Made by a program: the position numbers and the translations under genes. Source: a candidate division FCPU426 bacterium (lineage in GTDB: Bacteria > Oederibacteriota > Muellerivitia > Muellerivitales > Muellerivitaceae). Taken from it: 46,933 nt of DNA. The number at the start of each line of letters is the position of its first letter. Position 1 is the first letter of the stretch. This document shows positions 17,786 through 25,512 of the stretch, piece by piece. The stretch lies in assembly GCA_030041545.1 (NCBI GenBank), contig JASHNQ010000016.1, forward strand, positions 1 to 46,933, read 5' to 3'. Below the pieces are notes generated by a model. It worked only from the letters and a program-made list of their open reading frames with translations. It was not told where the DNA came from and ran no database searches.

Positions 17786-18663
17786 AGATAAAGGATTTGT
17801 TCAGCCGAAAATCCAAGGTCCTGTCCTTTGAGTTATTTCCACCCAAACGCGACGGTAATTTGGAGGGGCTCTTCCAGACAGTCCAAGAATTGAAAAGGTT
17901 AGGACCCGACTACATTTCAATCACCTATGGAGCAGGCGGTTCCACGCGGGACATGACCTACGATATCGCGGTGCGGCTCAAGCAAGTCGGAACGCTCCCC
18001 CTCATGCATTTCACCTGTGTGGGCCATTCCAGGAGTGAAATCAAACAACTCCTGGAAAAGGTCAAGGCGGCGGGAATCGAGAACCTCCTGGCCCTGAGAG
18101 GGGATCCACCCAAAGGCGAAACAACCTTTAGGCCGTCTCCGGACGGGTTCCGTTACGCCAATGAATTGGTCCAGTTCATCCGTTCACAAGGTTTTGACTT
18201 CTGCCTGGGGGTCGCCGGTTATCCCGAGGGCCATGCCGAAGCCTCCAGCAAGGGGGAAGACCTTTTAAACCTAAAAAGAAAAGTAGAGGCTGGAGGGCAA
18301 TTCATCGTTACCCAATTGTTTTTTGACAACCAGGATTATTTTGACTTCGCCCAAAGCGTCCGCAAGCTCGGGATTGCCTGCCCGGTGCAACCGGGCATCT
18401 GGATTCTCACGGACTATGCCCAGATCGAGAAAATCTGCCATTTATCCGGGGCCAAGTATCCGCCGGCCCTTCAAGGGAGGGTGGAACCCGTCAAAGATAA
18501 CAAGGAAGAAGTGGCGCGAGTTGGAGTCGAATATGCCACCCGGCAGTGCGAGGAGTTGCTCAAGAACGGCGCGCCCGGTATCCATTTTTATGTGATGAAC
18601 AAAAGTCATTTTGTGACATCCGTCCTTGGGAACCTGAAAGCCAAGGGTCTGGTGTTCCACTGA
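17782..18663 (+). CDS. metF: Methylenetetrahydrofolate reductase
   Basis: MetF reduces 5,10-methylene-THF to 5-methyl-THF with FAD and supplies methyl groups for methionine. The ATG at 17782 overlaps the previous stop and gives 293 residues, the usual length. Family motifs are SFELFPPKRDG, the ITYGAGGSTRD FAD-binding segment, HFTCVGHSRSEI, NLLALRGDPPKGE, GVAGYPEGH and GGQFIVTQLFFD. The longer upstream frame that begins at 17461 lies within the preceding gene and is not real. Its folate link fits the nearby folB-folK gene. Confidence 0.95.
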   Translation: MKIKDLFSRKSKVLSFELFPPKRDGNLEGLFQTVQELKRLGPDYISITYGAGGSTRDMTYDIAVRLKQVGTLPLMHFTCVGHSRSEIKQLLEKVKAAGIENLLALRGDPPKGETTFRPSPDGFRYANELVQFIRSQGFDFCLGVAGYPEGHAEASSKGEDLLNLKRKVEAGGQFIVTQLFFDNQDYFDFAQSVRKLGIACPVQPGIWILTDYAQIEKICHLSGAKYPPALQGRVEPVKDNKEEVARVGVEYATRQCEELLKNGAPGIHFYVMNKSHFVTSVLGNLKAKGLVFH

Positions 18664-18813
18664 CTTTTTTCGATTATCTCCGCGCCATTCCATTCTTTTG
18701 CAAGCCGCTTTTTGCCTAATCGTCGGCTGAAGGGGTTTTACCCCTTTGCCCCCCGTTATTTTGGATATATACTTGGGGTGTTTCGCAAACCCGGGCACGA
18801 AATGGAGAAGGGC

Positions 18814-19248
18814 ATGACCGACACCGCTTCTATTTTCAGCCGCCTTCGGCACGTGTTGCAAAACACCTATTTCTTCCAATCCCTCAAACTCAACGAGCTG
18901 GACGAGCTGATCGGCCACTTGCGGATGATCCGGGTCCAAAAGGGCTATGAAATCATCAAGCAAGGTGACCCCGGCGACGCCTTTTACCTGATTGCCTCGG
19001 GCAAGGTTTCGGTTTGGATGAAAAAAGGCTTTTCAAAAAAGCAGGTGGCGAGCCTGGGGGCGGATGAATTTTTCGGTGAAATGGCGCTCATTTCCAACGA
19101 GCCGCGCAATGCCACGGTGGTGGCCGAAGAAGTCACGGAGCTCTTCATCCTCCAACGCTACGATTTCGACAAAATATTGATGAAAAACCCCGTGATTGCC
19201 CAAGAATTAAAGAAGTCCTATTTCGAACGCAAAGAAAAGAACAAGTAA
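18814..19248 (+). CDS. Cyclic nucleotide-binding-domain protein
   Basis: A 144-residue protein made mostly of one cNMP-binding beta-roll. The pattern KGYEIIKQGDPGDAFYLIASGKVSVW, then LGADEFFGEMALISNEPRNATVVA, contains the phosphate-binding cassette (FGEMAL...PRNATV). The Arg and Glu positions expected for cyclic nucleotide contact are present. There is no attached helix-turn-helix, so this is not a CRP-type regulator; it may be a small sensor or a subunit of another system. The ATG at 18814 follows GGAGAAGG; the in-frame start at 18712 gives an unconvincing extension. Confidence 0.85.
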   Translation: MTDTASIFSRLRHVLQNTYFFQSLKLNELDELIGHLRMIRVQKGYEIIKQGDPGDAFYLIASGKVSVWMKKGFSKKQVASLGADEFFGEMALISNEPRNATVVAEEVTELFILQRYDFDKILMKNPVIAQELKKSYFERKEKNK

Positions 19249-19320
19249 TCCTCGCCTTAAGCAATTGACAAGCCTCCCGAAGATTGGCATATTCACTGAC
19301 CTACCTTAAACCAATTATGG

Positions 19321-19408
19321 ATTTTGAATGTTGAATTTTAAATTATGGAAATTTTCAATTTCCGTTGATTGAAAATTCTTCGTCAATTTAAAATTCATAA
19401 TTCAAAAT
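19321..19408. repeat. AT-rich imperfect palindrome upstream of tRNA-Met
   Basis: Three nested inverted arms are visible: ATTTTGAA (19321) with TTCAAAAT (19401), GAATTTTAAATT (19333) with AATTTAAAATTC (19385), and ATTTTCAAT (19351) with ATTGAAAAT (19368). The whole 88 bases could fold as one long hairpin or cruciform. It ends 16 bases before the tRNA. It may be a dispersed palindromic element; copies elsewhere in the genome would show this. Confidence 0.75.
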
Positions 19409-19424
19409 TTGATTTTTGATGGAT

Positions 19425-19501
19425 GGCGGGGTAGCTCAGTTGGTTAGAGCGACGGTCTCATAATCCGTAGGTCGAGAGTTCGAATCTCTCCCCCGCTACC
19501 A
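19425..19501 (+). tRNA. tRNA-Met, elongator type (anticodon CAU), CCA encoded
   Basis: GGCGGGG pairs with CCCCGCT with a G-U at the end. The D arm GCTC...GAGC is normal. The anticodon loop CTCATAA carries CAT, and the T arm GAGAG-TTCGAAT-CTCTC is perfect. The innermost anticodon-stem pair is T-T, so the stem has four good pairs. CAU could also mark tRNA-Ile2 after lysidine modification, but the body looks like elongator Met. It sits at the boundary where accessory genes begin, a common integration site. Confidence 0.93.
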
Positions 19502-19574
19502 AATTTTTTCTTCCATCACCCTAAGAAATTTTCTATACCAGCAGTTAAAAACATTGCCCCTTGCGGATTTTGGA

Positions 19575-19615
19575 GCCCTCGTCCGGAAAAATTTTTACCG
19601 GGCGGGGGCTTTTTT
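19575..19615 (+). terminator. Intrinsic terminator-like hairpin downstream of tRNA-Met
   Basis: GCCCTCGTCCGG pairs with CCGGGCGGGGGC (12 positions with two G-U pairs) around an AT loop, and TTTTTT follows. It lies 74 bases after the tRNA. Confidence 0.75.
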
Positions 19616-19797
19616 GTTCTGGCGGTCAACGGCAGTCAACTGCGGTCGGAACTGGCAAAAACGGACTATCAATGACACGGGAATGACAGCGGAACTCCGC
19701 TGCTCTACCTGTCGTTATTTTGTTGATCCGACACGAACCCCGGAATAATTCTAGGCCCACCACATTGCGTTGAAACAAAGGCGGGGGCGAGAAGGAA
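19616..19797. other. Short repeats, possible recombinase arm sites, no convincing gene
   Basis: Two direct repeats with helical spacing are visible: GTCAAC at 19625 and 19635 (10 bases apart) and AATGACA at 19671 and 19682 (11 bases apart). Such pairs next to a tRNA resemble arm-type binding sites of tyrosine recombinases. A 64-codon frame crosses this stretch but its composition does not look coding. No integrase gene is seen, so the interpretation is weak. Confidence 0.25.
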
Positions 19798-21645
19798 ATG
19801 AGGCATAAGGGACTCTTCAAGGCGATTGAGGAACACACCCCGCCGATTTTGGCCGGATTCGGGGTTTATTCGGCCCTTAAATGCACTTTGGAGGCAGTGG
19901 GGGTCCTTCGCCCTTCCCTGACCCCTTTTGACACGATTTCAGTCCTTCTGGTGGGTTTCCTGTATCTGTTTGAAAAGCACGTCCCCATGAACCACCTTTT
20001 GGCCCTGGCCCCGGCGGCCATCGCCCTTTCCTTCTGCCACGACTTTTTCGGGGTATTCCTGGGAACAGAAGGCTTTACAGGGGATGTGGTTATGGGAATT
20101 TCCATCCTGATTGGTTTTTGCGTCTATTTCATTCATTTCATCATCAAATCCCCAATGGAGTACCAAGGGGAGTCCCCGGTCCAGGAAGGCGGGAAATACT
20201 CCCTCTACCTGGACGAGGCGAACAAGTTCTTCATTCCCGCCGAACTCCTTAAATACCATACTGAAGTCATCGGTTCCTCCGGCATGGGAAAAACCAACAT
20301 CTTCCTTCACCTTATGGAACAGGCCATCAAAAACGGCCTGGGCATGTTCGTTTTCGACGCCAAATCCAACTACAACCGGCATATACCCTATTACACCTCC
20401 AAATATGGACGAATTAGGGATTTCAAGTATTTCGACCTGGCCGACGTGAAGCGCAGCCAAACCTATAACCCGGACTTCAAGGACAAGCCCGACGAGGTCT
20501 TTAACGGCCTGATGAAGTCCATCTTCTACGGCCCGGTGACCAATGAATTCTTCCGGGATCAGGCCAGCGACGTGTTATCGAACCTCACCAACCTGCTTTT
20601 CCTGGAGTTCAAGCACGTCACCCGCATGGACTACCAAAACCTCATCTCGAACGAAATCACCACTTTCCGTTCCATCAAGCATTTGAGCGAAAAGCACAAG
20701 GACACGGTTTCCGGGAAATACTTCCTGGAAAAGTGGGTCAAGATGGCCCCCAAGGACAGGGAAATGAACCTGTCGGGCCTCACCAGCAAATTGGCCCGGT
20801 TCACCAACCGGGAATGGTCGCCGCTCATCAACACCCTCAATCCCGACATCAGGATGAGGGACGTGGTGGAGAAACAACAGGTTTTCCTTTTCGGCACCTC
20901 CTCCCTGGTGAACCAGGAGGACTCCAAACCGGTCATCATTTCGGCCCTGATCGACCTAGCCGGGGTTATCGGCCAGCGGTTGATCAGCAAGCCCGATAAG
21001 CCCTTTTTCGTGTTCCTGGACGAGTTTTATACCGCTGCCTATCCCGGCCTGAACGACCTTATTTCCCTTGGCCGCGAGGCCAATGTCTGTTTTTTCCTGG
21101 CCCACCACAGCCTGGGCCAGTTGGGGGCCGTCAGTCAGGAATTCAAGGACGACATCCTGACCAATACCAACCACAAGATCGTCCTGAACATTACCGAGAA
21201 GGAAACGGTTGATTTTTTCGCGGCCATCTTCGGCACAAAGATCACCAAAAAGGACGTTTATTCCTACGACACCCGTGTGTCGCAGCCACGGGGAAGGACG
21301 GAAAAACAGGATGAGGAATTTATCATCCATCCGAATTATTTGAGGGGGATGAAGCGCGGGGAAGCGGTTTGCCGGATCGTTTACGTCGGGGGACCGAAGG
21401 TTTTCAAGATGAAACTAAAAGAGGTCAAACCGCCACCGTCGCAGTTCGATTATGTGGGCTGCGTGCCCATCCGCGACAATCATAAGAAACCAATCGAGTT
21501 TAACCGATTCGAAATTTCCGATACGCCCCAAGAGACCAAGGCGCCCGGACAATCCAAGGAATCAAAGAATCCCAAAAAAGAAACACCCGTGGTTTCCGAA
21601 CCACTTGAAACCCAATTGACCATGCACAATCCGTCGGGAAAATAA
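19798..21645 (+). CDS. VirD4/TraD-type conjugative coupling ATPase
   Basis: The 615-residue protein has about four transmembrane helices in the first 120 residues. A RecA-like motor follows, with Walker A GSSGMGKTN near residue 158 and Walker B FFVFLDEF near 403, then a TraG/TraD C-terminal segment with FFLAHHSLGQLG. Coupling proteins sit at the inner membrane and feed relaxase-bound DNA to a type IV secretion channel. The last 60 residues are charged, Pro-rich and probably unstructured. No other clear VirB/Tra component is seen here, so the element may be mobilizable rather than self-transmissible, or the rest may lie outside the window. Confidence 0.85.
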   Translation: MRHKGLFKAIEEHTPPILAGFGVYSALKCTLEAVGVLRPSLTPFDTISVLLVGFLYLFEKHVPMNHLLALAPAAIALSFCHDFFGVFLGTEGFTGDVVMGISILIGFCVYFIHFIIKSPMEYQGESPVQEGGKYSLYLDEANKFFIPAELLKYHTEVIGSSGMGKTNIFLHLMEQAIKNGLGMFVFDAKSNYNRHIPYYTSKYGRIRDFKYFDLADVKRSQTYNPDFKDKPDEVFNGLMKSIFYGPVTNEFFRDQASDVLSNLTNLLFLEFKHVTRMDYQNLISNEITTFRSIKHLSEKHKDTVSGKYFLEKWVKMAPKDREMNLSGLTSKLARFTNREWSPLINTLNPDIRMRDVVEKQQVFLFGTSSLVNQEDSKPVIISALIDLAGVIGQRLISKPDKPFFVFLDEFYTAAYPGLNDLISLGREANVCFFLAHHSLGQLGAVSQEFKDDILTNTNHKIVLNITEKETVDFFAAIFGTKITKKDVYSYDTRVSQPRGRTEKQDEEFIIHPNYLRGMKRGEAVCRIVYVGGPKVFKMKLKEVKPPPSQFDYVGCVPIRDNHKKPIEFNRFEISDTPQETKAPGQSKESKNPKKETPVVSEPLETQLTMHNPSGK

Positions 21646-21664
21646 CTTAAGGAGAGAACCCAAA

Positions 21665-22471
21665 GTGAGAATGGAAATCGGCGAGGAAGAGACCGGGCAT
21701 TTGGCCTGGATCCACTCGAACAAATTCACCACATCCGAGATTTTCCACAGGAAGTTCGTCCATCCCAAGACCTACCGCATGGCTTGCCATATTCTCAGGA
21801 ACATTTACCTGGAACGGGGCCTGTTGGACGTGACCAAGGCGGAATCCAGCACTTTCCAGGATTCCATGTATTTTCTCACCACCAAGGCCCTCCAGTGTCT
21901 CGATGCCCAGGGCAGGATATTGGTCCGAAACACCAAATTCCCGGTTCGGGTGAATCCCCACGAGAGGGATCACGACCTGAAAGTCCAATTCATCCGCGTC
22001 GCTTTCGAGGCCAATCCCGGCCTGGGGAGGGTGTTTTGGGTCTCGGACTTCGAGATGCGTTCCGGCATCACCCCGGCTGTGAAAAAGGCCTTCCTGGGCG
22101 GGGAATTGGACAAGGCGGAATGGCGTTCCAGTTGGGAAGGCAACCAAGAAAGGAGCCGCAGGACGCCGGATGGCTATTTCGAGGCGGATTTGGACGGGAA
22201 AAGGTACGGCTTCACCTTCGAGTTTGAGAACGTACAGAACCCCGAAGCCAAAATTGAAAAAATGCTGGGTTATTTGGAGGAATCCTTCCCGAAGGCCTTG
22301 AGGTTGGTAGTTTCGGAGAACCCCAAAAACGCGGCCAGGATGATCCGTCTCCTCCGCGCCAGGATTGGTGAGCAGGATAGGCACCGCTGGTTTGTGTCGG
22401 ATTACGACAAGGCGGTCGCGTTATCGTTCAAGAAGATGTGGCACCAGATAACTTATCCCGTTGGAGAATGA
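21665..22471 (+). CDS. Replication-relaxation-like protein
   Basis: A 268-residue protein that starts at GTG 21665 after AAGGAGAG. Its N-terminal 100 residues look like a winged helix (WIHSNKFTTSEIFHRKF, YLERGLLDVTKA, YFLTTKALQCL). The second half is an alpha/beta domain with the segment TPDGYFEADLDGKRYGFTFE, followed by KIEKMLGYLEESF and LRLVVSENPKNAARM. This fits the replication-relaxation family (PF13814), often found next to TraD-like genes on plasmids. The PDxxF...FE pattern also recalls a PD-(D/E)xK-like core. I infer a DNA-binding role in element transfer or replication. Confidence 0.6.
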   Translation: MRMEIGEEETGHLAWIHSNKFTTSEIFHRKFVHPKTYRMACHILRNIYLERGLLDVTKAESSTFQDSMYFLTTKALQCLDAQGRILVRNTKFPVRVNPHERDHDLKVQFIRVAFEANPGLGRVFWVSDFEMRSGITPAVKKAFLGGELDKAEWRSSWEGNQERSRRTPDGYFEADLDGKRYGFTFEFENVQNPEAKIEKMLGYLEESFPKALRLVVSENPKNAARMIRLLRARIGEQDRHRWFVSDYDKAVALSFKKMWHQITYPVGE

Positions 22472-22476
22472 AGGAA

Positions 22477-22659
22477 ATGGAAAAAACGAAAATCAAGGGA
22501 AAACCAGGCCCGAAGCCCTTGGGCGGCTTACGGATCATTTTCCGTTTGTTGCCTTACCAAGTGGAATTATTGGGAAAGATTCAAAAAAGGACCGGCCTTT
22601 CAAGGACCGAACTCATACGCCGGGCCATTGACGATGTTTACGGTTTATGGAAGCCTTGA
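22477..22659 (+). CDS. Small ribbon-helix-helix (CopG/Arc-like) DNA-binding protein
   Basis: A 60-residue basic protein. A KPGPKPLGG linker is followed by RIIFRLLPYQVELLGKIQKRTGLSRTELIRRAI, matching the strand-helix-helix of CopG/MetJ/Arc proteins, with the typical GLSRTELIRRAI second helix. A start at 22468 would overlap the previous stop (ATGA), but its GGAG is too close; the ATG at 22477 has it ten bases upstream. RHH proteins next to coupling-protein genes often act as relaxosome accessories or autoregulators. It precedes the toxin-antitoxin operator. Confidence 0.75.
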   Translation: MEKTKIKGKPGPKPLGGLRIIFRLLPYQVELLGKIQKRTGLSRTELIRRAIDDVYGLWKP

Positions 22660-22664
22660 AAAAA

Positions 22665-22682
22665 TGTCAACCATAGGTGACA
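22665..22682. promoter_or_regulatory. Inverted repeat, candidate operator of the toxin-antitoxin pair
   Basis: TGTCAACC-ATA-GGTGACA is an inverted repeat (TGTCACC arms with one bulged A). It lies between the RHH stop and the AAAAGGAG ribosome site of the toxin gene. The position suits autoregulation by the downstream antitoxin or the upstream RHH protein. Confidence 0.45.
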
Positions 22683-22699
22683 ATTAAAAGGAGCCCGGA

Positions 22700-23050
22700 T
22701 TGCAGACAACACCGTTTGAATTAAAGGACTACGAGACACCAGACGGAAGATGCCCTTACCAGGAATGGTTCGCGGAGCTAAGGGAAAAGGACTTAAGAAG
22801 CGCCGTTATCGTGGAAAAACGCGTGCGGCGCCTGGAATTTGGCCTATTGGGCGACTATGACGATGTCCAAGACGGAATCCTTGAACTCCGTATCCACGCG
22901 GGGCAGGGTTTCAGGATTTATGTCCGACGGGTCGGCAAGACCATGATGCTCCTGCTCTTCGGAGGTGAAAAGAAAACCCAGGACGAGGACGTTAAACAAG
23001 CCAGGAAATACTGGGACGAGTTCAAAAGCAGGAACAAAGGAGTCAAGTGA
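22700..23050 (+). CDS. HigB/RelE-like toxin (Gp49 family)
   Basis: The 116-residue protein starts at TTG with AAAAGGAG six bases upstream. Its pattern is typical of phage-derived Gp49-like HigB toxins (PF05973). It runs FELKDYETPDGRCPYQEWF, then helices, then RRLEFGLLGDYDDVQDGILELRIH split over strands, then GFRIYVRRVGKTMMLLLFGG and KKTQDEDVKQARKYWDEF. Such toxins are ribosome-dependent mRNA interferases. It is placed before its antitoxin, the HigBA order, and shares an overlapping stop/start with it. Confidence 0.88.
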   Translation: MQTTPFELKDYETPDGRCPYQEWFAELREKDLRSAVIVEKRVRRLEFGLLGDYDDVQDGILELRIHAGQGFRIYVRRVGKTMMLLLFGGEKKTQDEDVKQARKYWDEFKSRNKGVK

Positions 23051-23349
23051 TGAAGGGTTTAAGGGACCATAAGGCCGCCATTATCGAACAATTACGCAAG
23101 GATGAAAGATTCCGGAACGCCTACCTGAACGAGGCGCTGAACGAGGACGAACCAGCGGTCGTCCTTTCCATGCTTCGTGACGTGGTGGAGGCGACAAGAA
23201 GTTTCACGTGGCTTGCCAAAGAAACGGGACTGGCCCGCCAGAGCCTTTACAAAGTCTTGAACAAGGAGGCCAACCCGGAATTCAGGAGTGTCTGGAAGGT
23301 AGTCAGGATTTTGCGGAAATCGAATAAGACCCTAGCCCACGCCGATTAA
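23050..23349 (+). CDS. HigA-like antitoxin (helix-turn-helix)
   Basis: A 99-residue protein that starts at ATG 23050, overlapping the toxin stop (TGATG), with AAAGGAG seven bases upstream. The helix-turn-helix is WLAKETGLARQSLYKVLNKE, followed by NPEFRSVWKVVRILRK. This matches the addiction-module antidote family usually paired with Gp49-like toxins. It should neutralise the toxin and repress the pair. The overlap implies coupled translation. Confidence 0.88.
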   Translation: MKGLRDHKAAIIEQLRKDERFRNAYLNEALNEDEPAVVLSMLRDVVEATRSFTWLAKETGLARQSLYKVLNKEANPEFRSVWKVVRILRKSNKTLAHAD

Positions 23350-23375
23350 GAAAATTTGTTTTGGGTGGAAGTGAA

Positions 23376-23885
23376 TTGATTTACCTGACCAAATCCCTGA
23401 CCGGGAAGAAATTCGGAAAGTGGATCGTGTTGGGCGGTTCCCCTGTCTTTAAAACAATCGGAAGGAAGAGGCAGCGGGTAAGGAATCATTGGGAGGTCCA
23501 ATGCCAGTGCGGAAGGCGGGGATCGGTTTGGGAAAGATACCTCCTTGAGGAGCGTTCGAAACAATGCCATTGGTGCCATATACAGGTAATGGTCCAGGCC
23601 GCCGCAAGGGCGCGCCATCAACGCGCTTTGTGGTGTGAAAAACACCAGTGCCGGAAAATTAAAAAAATTTACGAATCCAGCGGGAAATGGAGCGGACTGT
23701 TTTGTAAAAAATGTAAGGCCGAAAGGGGCCACCAGCGTTGGGAAAACCTGAAAAATTCACCTCGCCGTTACAAAAGGTTTCTGGCTTGGATTCGTAAATA
23801 TAACCGGGAACGCCGCTGTGCGGGGAAAGAGAGTAGTTCAACCGTGACAGTACAGGATGAACTGCACGAACTTAGTCCGGTTTAG
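23376..23885 (+). CDS. Cys-rich, zinc-finger-like protein of unknown function
   Basis: About 169 residues from TTG 23376 (TTG 23361 is also in frame); the ribosome site is weak. The N-terminal part, LTGKKFGKWIVLGG, then CQCGRR and CHWCH, resembles the small zinc modules found at the start of phage HNH or AP2-type proteins. A second Cys/His set follows (CEKHQC ... CKKC). The rest is strongly basic (RRYKRFLAWIRKYNRERR), consistent with nucleic-acid binding. No nuclease catalytic motif is clear. It lies at the 3' edge of the transfer-like unit. A 180-base AT-richer gap with a 9-bp inverted repeat (ACTGCACGA/TCGTGCAGT) follows. Confidence 0.55.
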   Translation: MIYLTKSLTGKKFGKWIVLGGSPVFKTIGRKRQRVRNHWEVQCQCGRRGSVWERYLLEERSKQCHWCHIQVMVQAAARARHQRALWCEKHQCRKIKKIYESSGKWSGLFCKKCKAERGHQRWENLKNSPRRYKRFLAWIRKYNRERRCAGKESSSTVTVQDELHELSPV

Positions 23886-24065
23886 TTGTTTAAATCGGAT
23901 ATTCGGATGTTCCTCATCGTGCAGTATTTCAATAATCTATGCCAAGTGTTAGAATTTTCCTAAAAGTAACCTCTTCTCCTAAAATCCTGACGGAAGGGAA
24001 TAACTTAAGGGATGGGGTTGAATTTGTCACATTGCATTGGCAGGTTATGAAAAATTGGATGATCA

Positions 24066-24746
24066 ATGAAACTTTTCCAGCCTTACCATTTAAATAAAGC
24101 GCTCTGTTTTTTACTGCTCACAGGATTCCTGTTGGCTGGTTTCGCCGCTGCGGAACCGGTTGAATTAGGTGTCAAAGGCGGGATCAATTTTTCCAATATT
24201 GAGAACAATACTTACGTCCCAGGGACCACCGATTATGTGAGTTTCGGCGGAAACACTTTGCTGGGATATAACGCAGGGGTGTTTTTAGACGTAAATCTGT
24301 ACGATTTTTTTTACTTCCAGCCAGAAGCCATGGTTATTTTGAAGGGGAGCCAACCCTCACAAAGCGTGTATCCTTATGCCACTACTTTTTCCCTGCCTTA
24401 TTTGGAATTTCCACTGCTTCTCAAGGCCAAAGTTTTTTCGATAGAAACTTTGAAAGTAAACCTACTGGCCGGGCCCTATTTTTCTTTCTTCTTGAACTCC
24501 AATACTCCGATCAACGAGAATCCTTTTTTCAAGGGGGCGCCCTTTGTGGGACAAACAATGTATAACGAATTTGAAATGGGCCTGACGTTGGGGGTTTCAT
24601 TGGAGTTGGATAATTTTCTATTGGACGCCCGTTATGACAGTGGGTTAACGGGTATTAGTTTGGTAGCATTAAACGGGGGCGCGAATGACGAAGGACTTAA
24701 TGAAGCTTTTATACTGTCTTTAGGCTATAAAATTTTGAAATTCTAA
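24066..24746 (+). CDS. Outer-membrane beta-barrel protein
   Basis: A 226-residue protein with a signal peptide ending near FAAAEP. Alternating amphipathic strands follow: VELGVKGGINFSNI, GYNAGVFLDVNLYDFFYFQPEA and ALRLGYKILKF-like ends (SLGYKILKF). It resembles the porin-like PorT/OMP_b-brl_2 group of small barrels. The C-terminal Phe fits recognition by the BAM machinery. It is the first of a row of exported proteins. No function beyond outer-membrane location can be stated. Confidence 0.8.
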   Translation: MKLFQPYHLNKALCFLLLTGFLLAGFAAAEPVELGVKGGINFSNIENNTYVPGTTDYVSFGGNTLLGYNAGVFLDVNLYDFFYFQPEAMVILKGSQPSQSVYPYATTFSLPYLEFPLLLKAKVFSIETLKVNLLAGPYFSFFLNSNTPINENPFFKGAPFVGQTMYNEFEMGLTLGVSLELDNFLLDARYDSGLTGISLVALNGGANDEGLNEAFILSLGYKILKF

Positions 24747-24866
24747 AAATATCATTTCATTGAAACTACTGTCAGAACCGGAAATCAAAAAGAACCGTTA
24801 AATCCAGATAGTTCCCCAAAATCGAGTTTAATTTCCATTTCACAATCCGGAGAATTCGAAAAAACC

Positions 24867-25313
24867 TTGAGAAAGATTTTTTTCTTCAAAAATAAAAAAT
24901 TTTTTGTAGTTTTAGCGCTTTTTATAATTCTATGCGGGATTTTTATTATAAAGAGTTATTTACCAGGGAAAATTAACGTTTTGGGAAACACGGATGATCC
25001 GATCGGTGTTTTGTTTAAAATGACAGCCGCCTGCGGTCAAAAAAATGGATGGAAACAGAACTACGAAATAATTATTGACGGAATGAAGCGGGGAGAAATC
25101 GTCGATTGCGGATCCAGCGTCATTTCATTAAAACCCGGGGAATATAGAATAAAAATAACCGGCTCATTGACCGGGCCGGATCAAATGCCGCATACCGTTG
25201 AAAGCGAAGAATCCATATATACCGTTAAACAATTAAACAAGTTCATTTTGTATCCCAGCATGGATTCAAATGAGGGCTTCACGATTACCTTGATTGAAAG
25301 TTGTAACTGTTAA
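24867..25313 (+). CDS. Membrane-anchored protein of unknown function
   Basis: A 148-residue protein that starts at TTG 24867; no strong ribosome site is seen. A basic N-terminus (MRKIFFFKNKKFF) leads into one hydrophobic helix (VVLALFIILCGIFII), so it is probably tethered to the inner membrane with about 115 residues outside. The exported part is beta-like and has four Cys (ACGQ, DCGS, SCNC), which could form disulfides. Base composition is distinctly AT-richer than its neighbours. I recognise no family. Confidence 0.55.
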   Translation: MRKIFFFKNKKFFVVLALFIILCGIFIIKSYLPGKINVLGNTDDPIGVLFKMTAACGQKNGWKQNYEIIIDGMKRGEIVDCGSSVISLKPGEYRIKITGSLTGPDQMPHTVESEESIYTVKQLNKFILYPSMDSNEGFTITLIESCNC

Positions 25314-25512
25314 TAACGCGTACCTTTTGAGTTTCTCGGATTAATCAAGTCTCGTTTTTATACCAGACAACAATTAAACAATATTTTGATTCTATCTTTA
25401 ACAACCGAGTAAATTTTAAAATTCATGCTGCCTGGTTTCCCATTGCATGATACTATTTCTCGTCATCATCTTCCTCCTCCACTAACAAATTAGTGAACTT
25501 GGGGATTAGTTT

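Noticed and set aside
19554-19748. 64-codon frame after tRNA-Met as a gene
   Set aside because: It crosses a terminator-like hairpin and direct repeats and has no clear ribosome site or family match.
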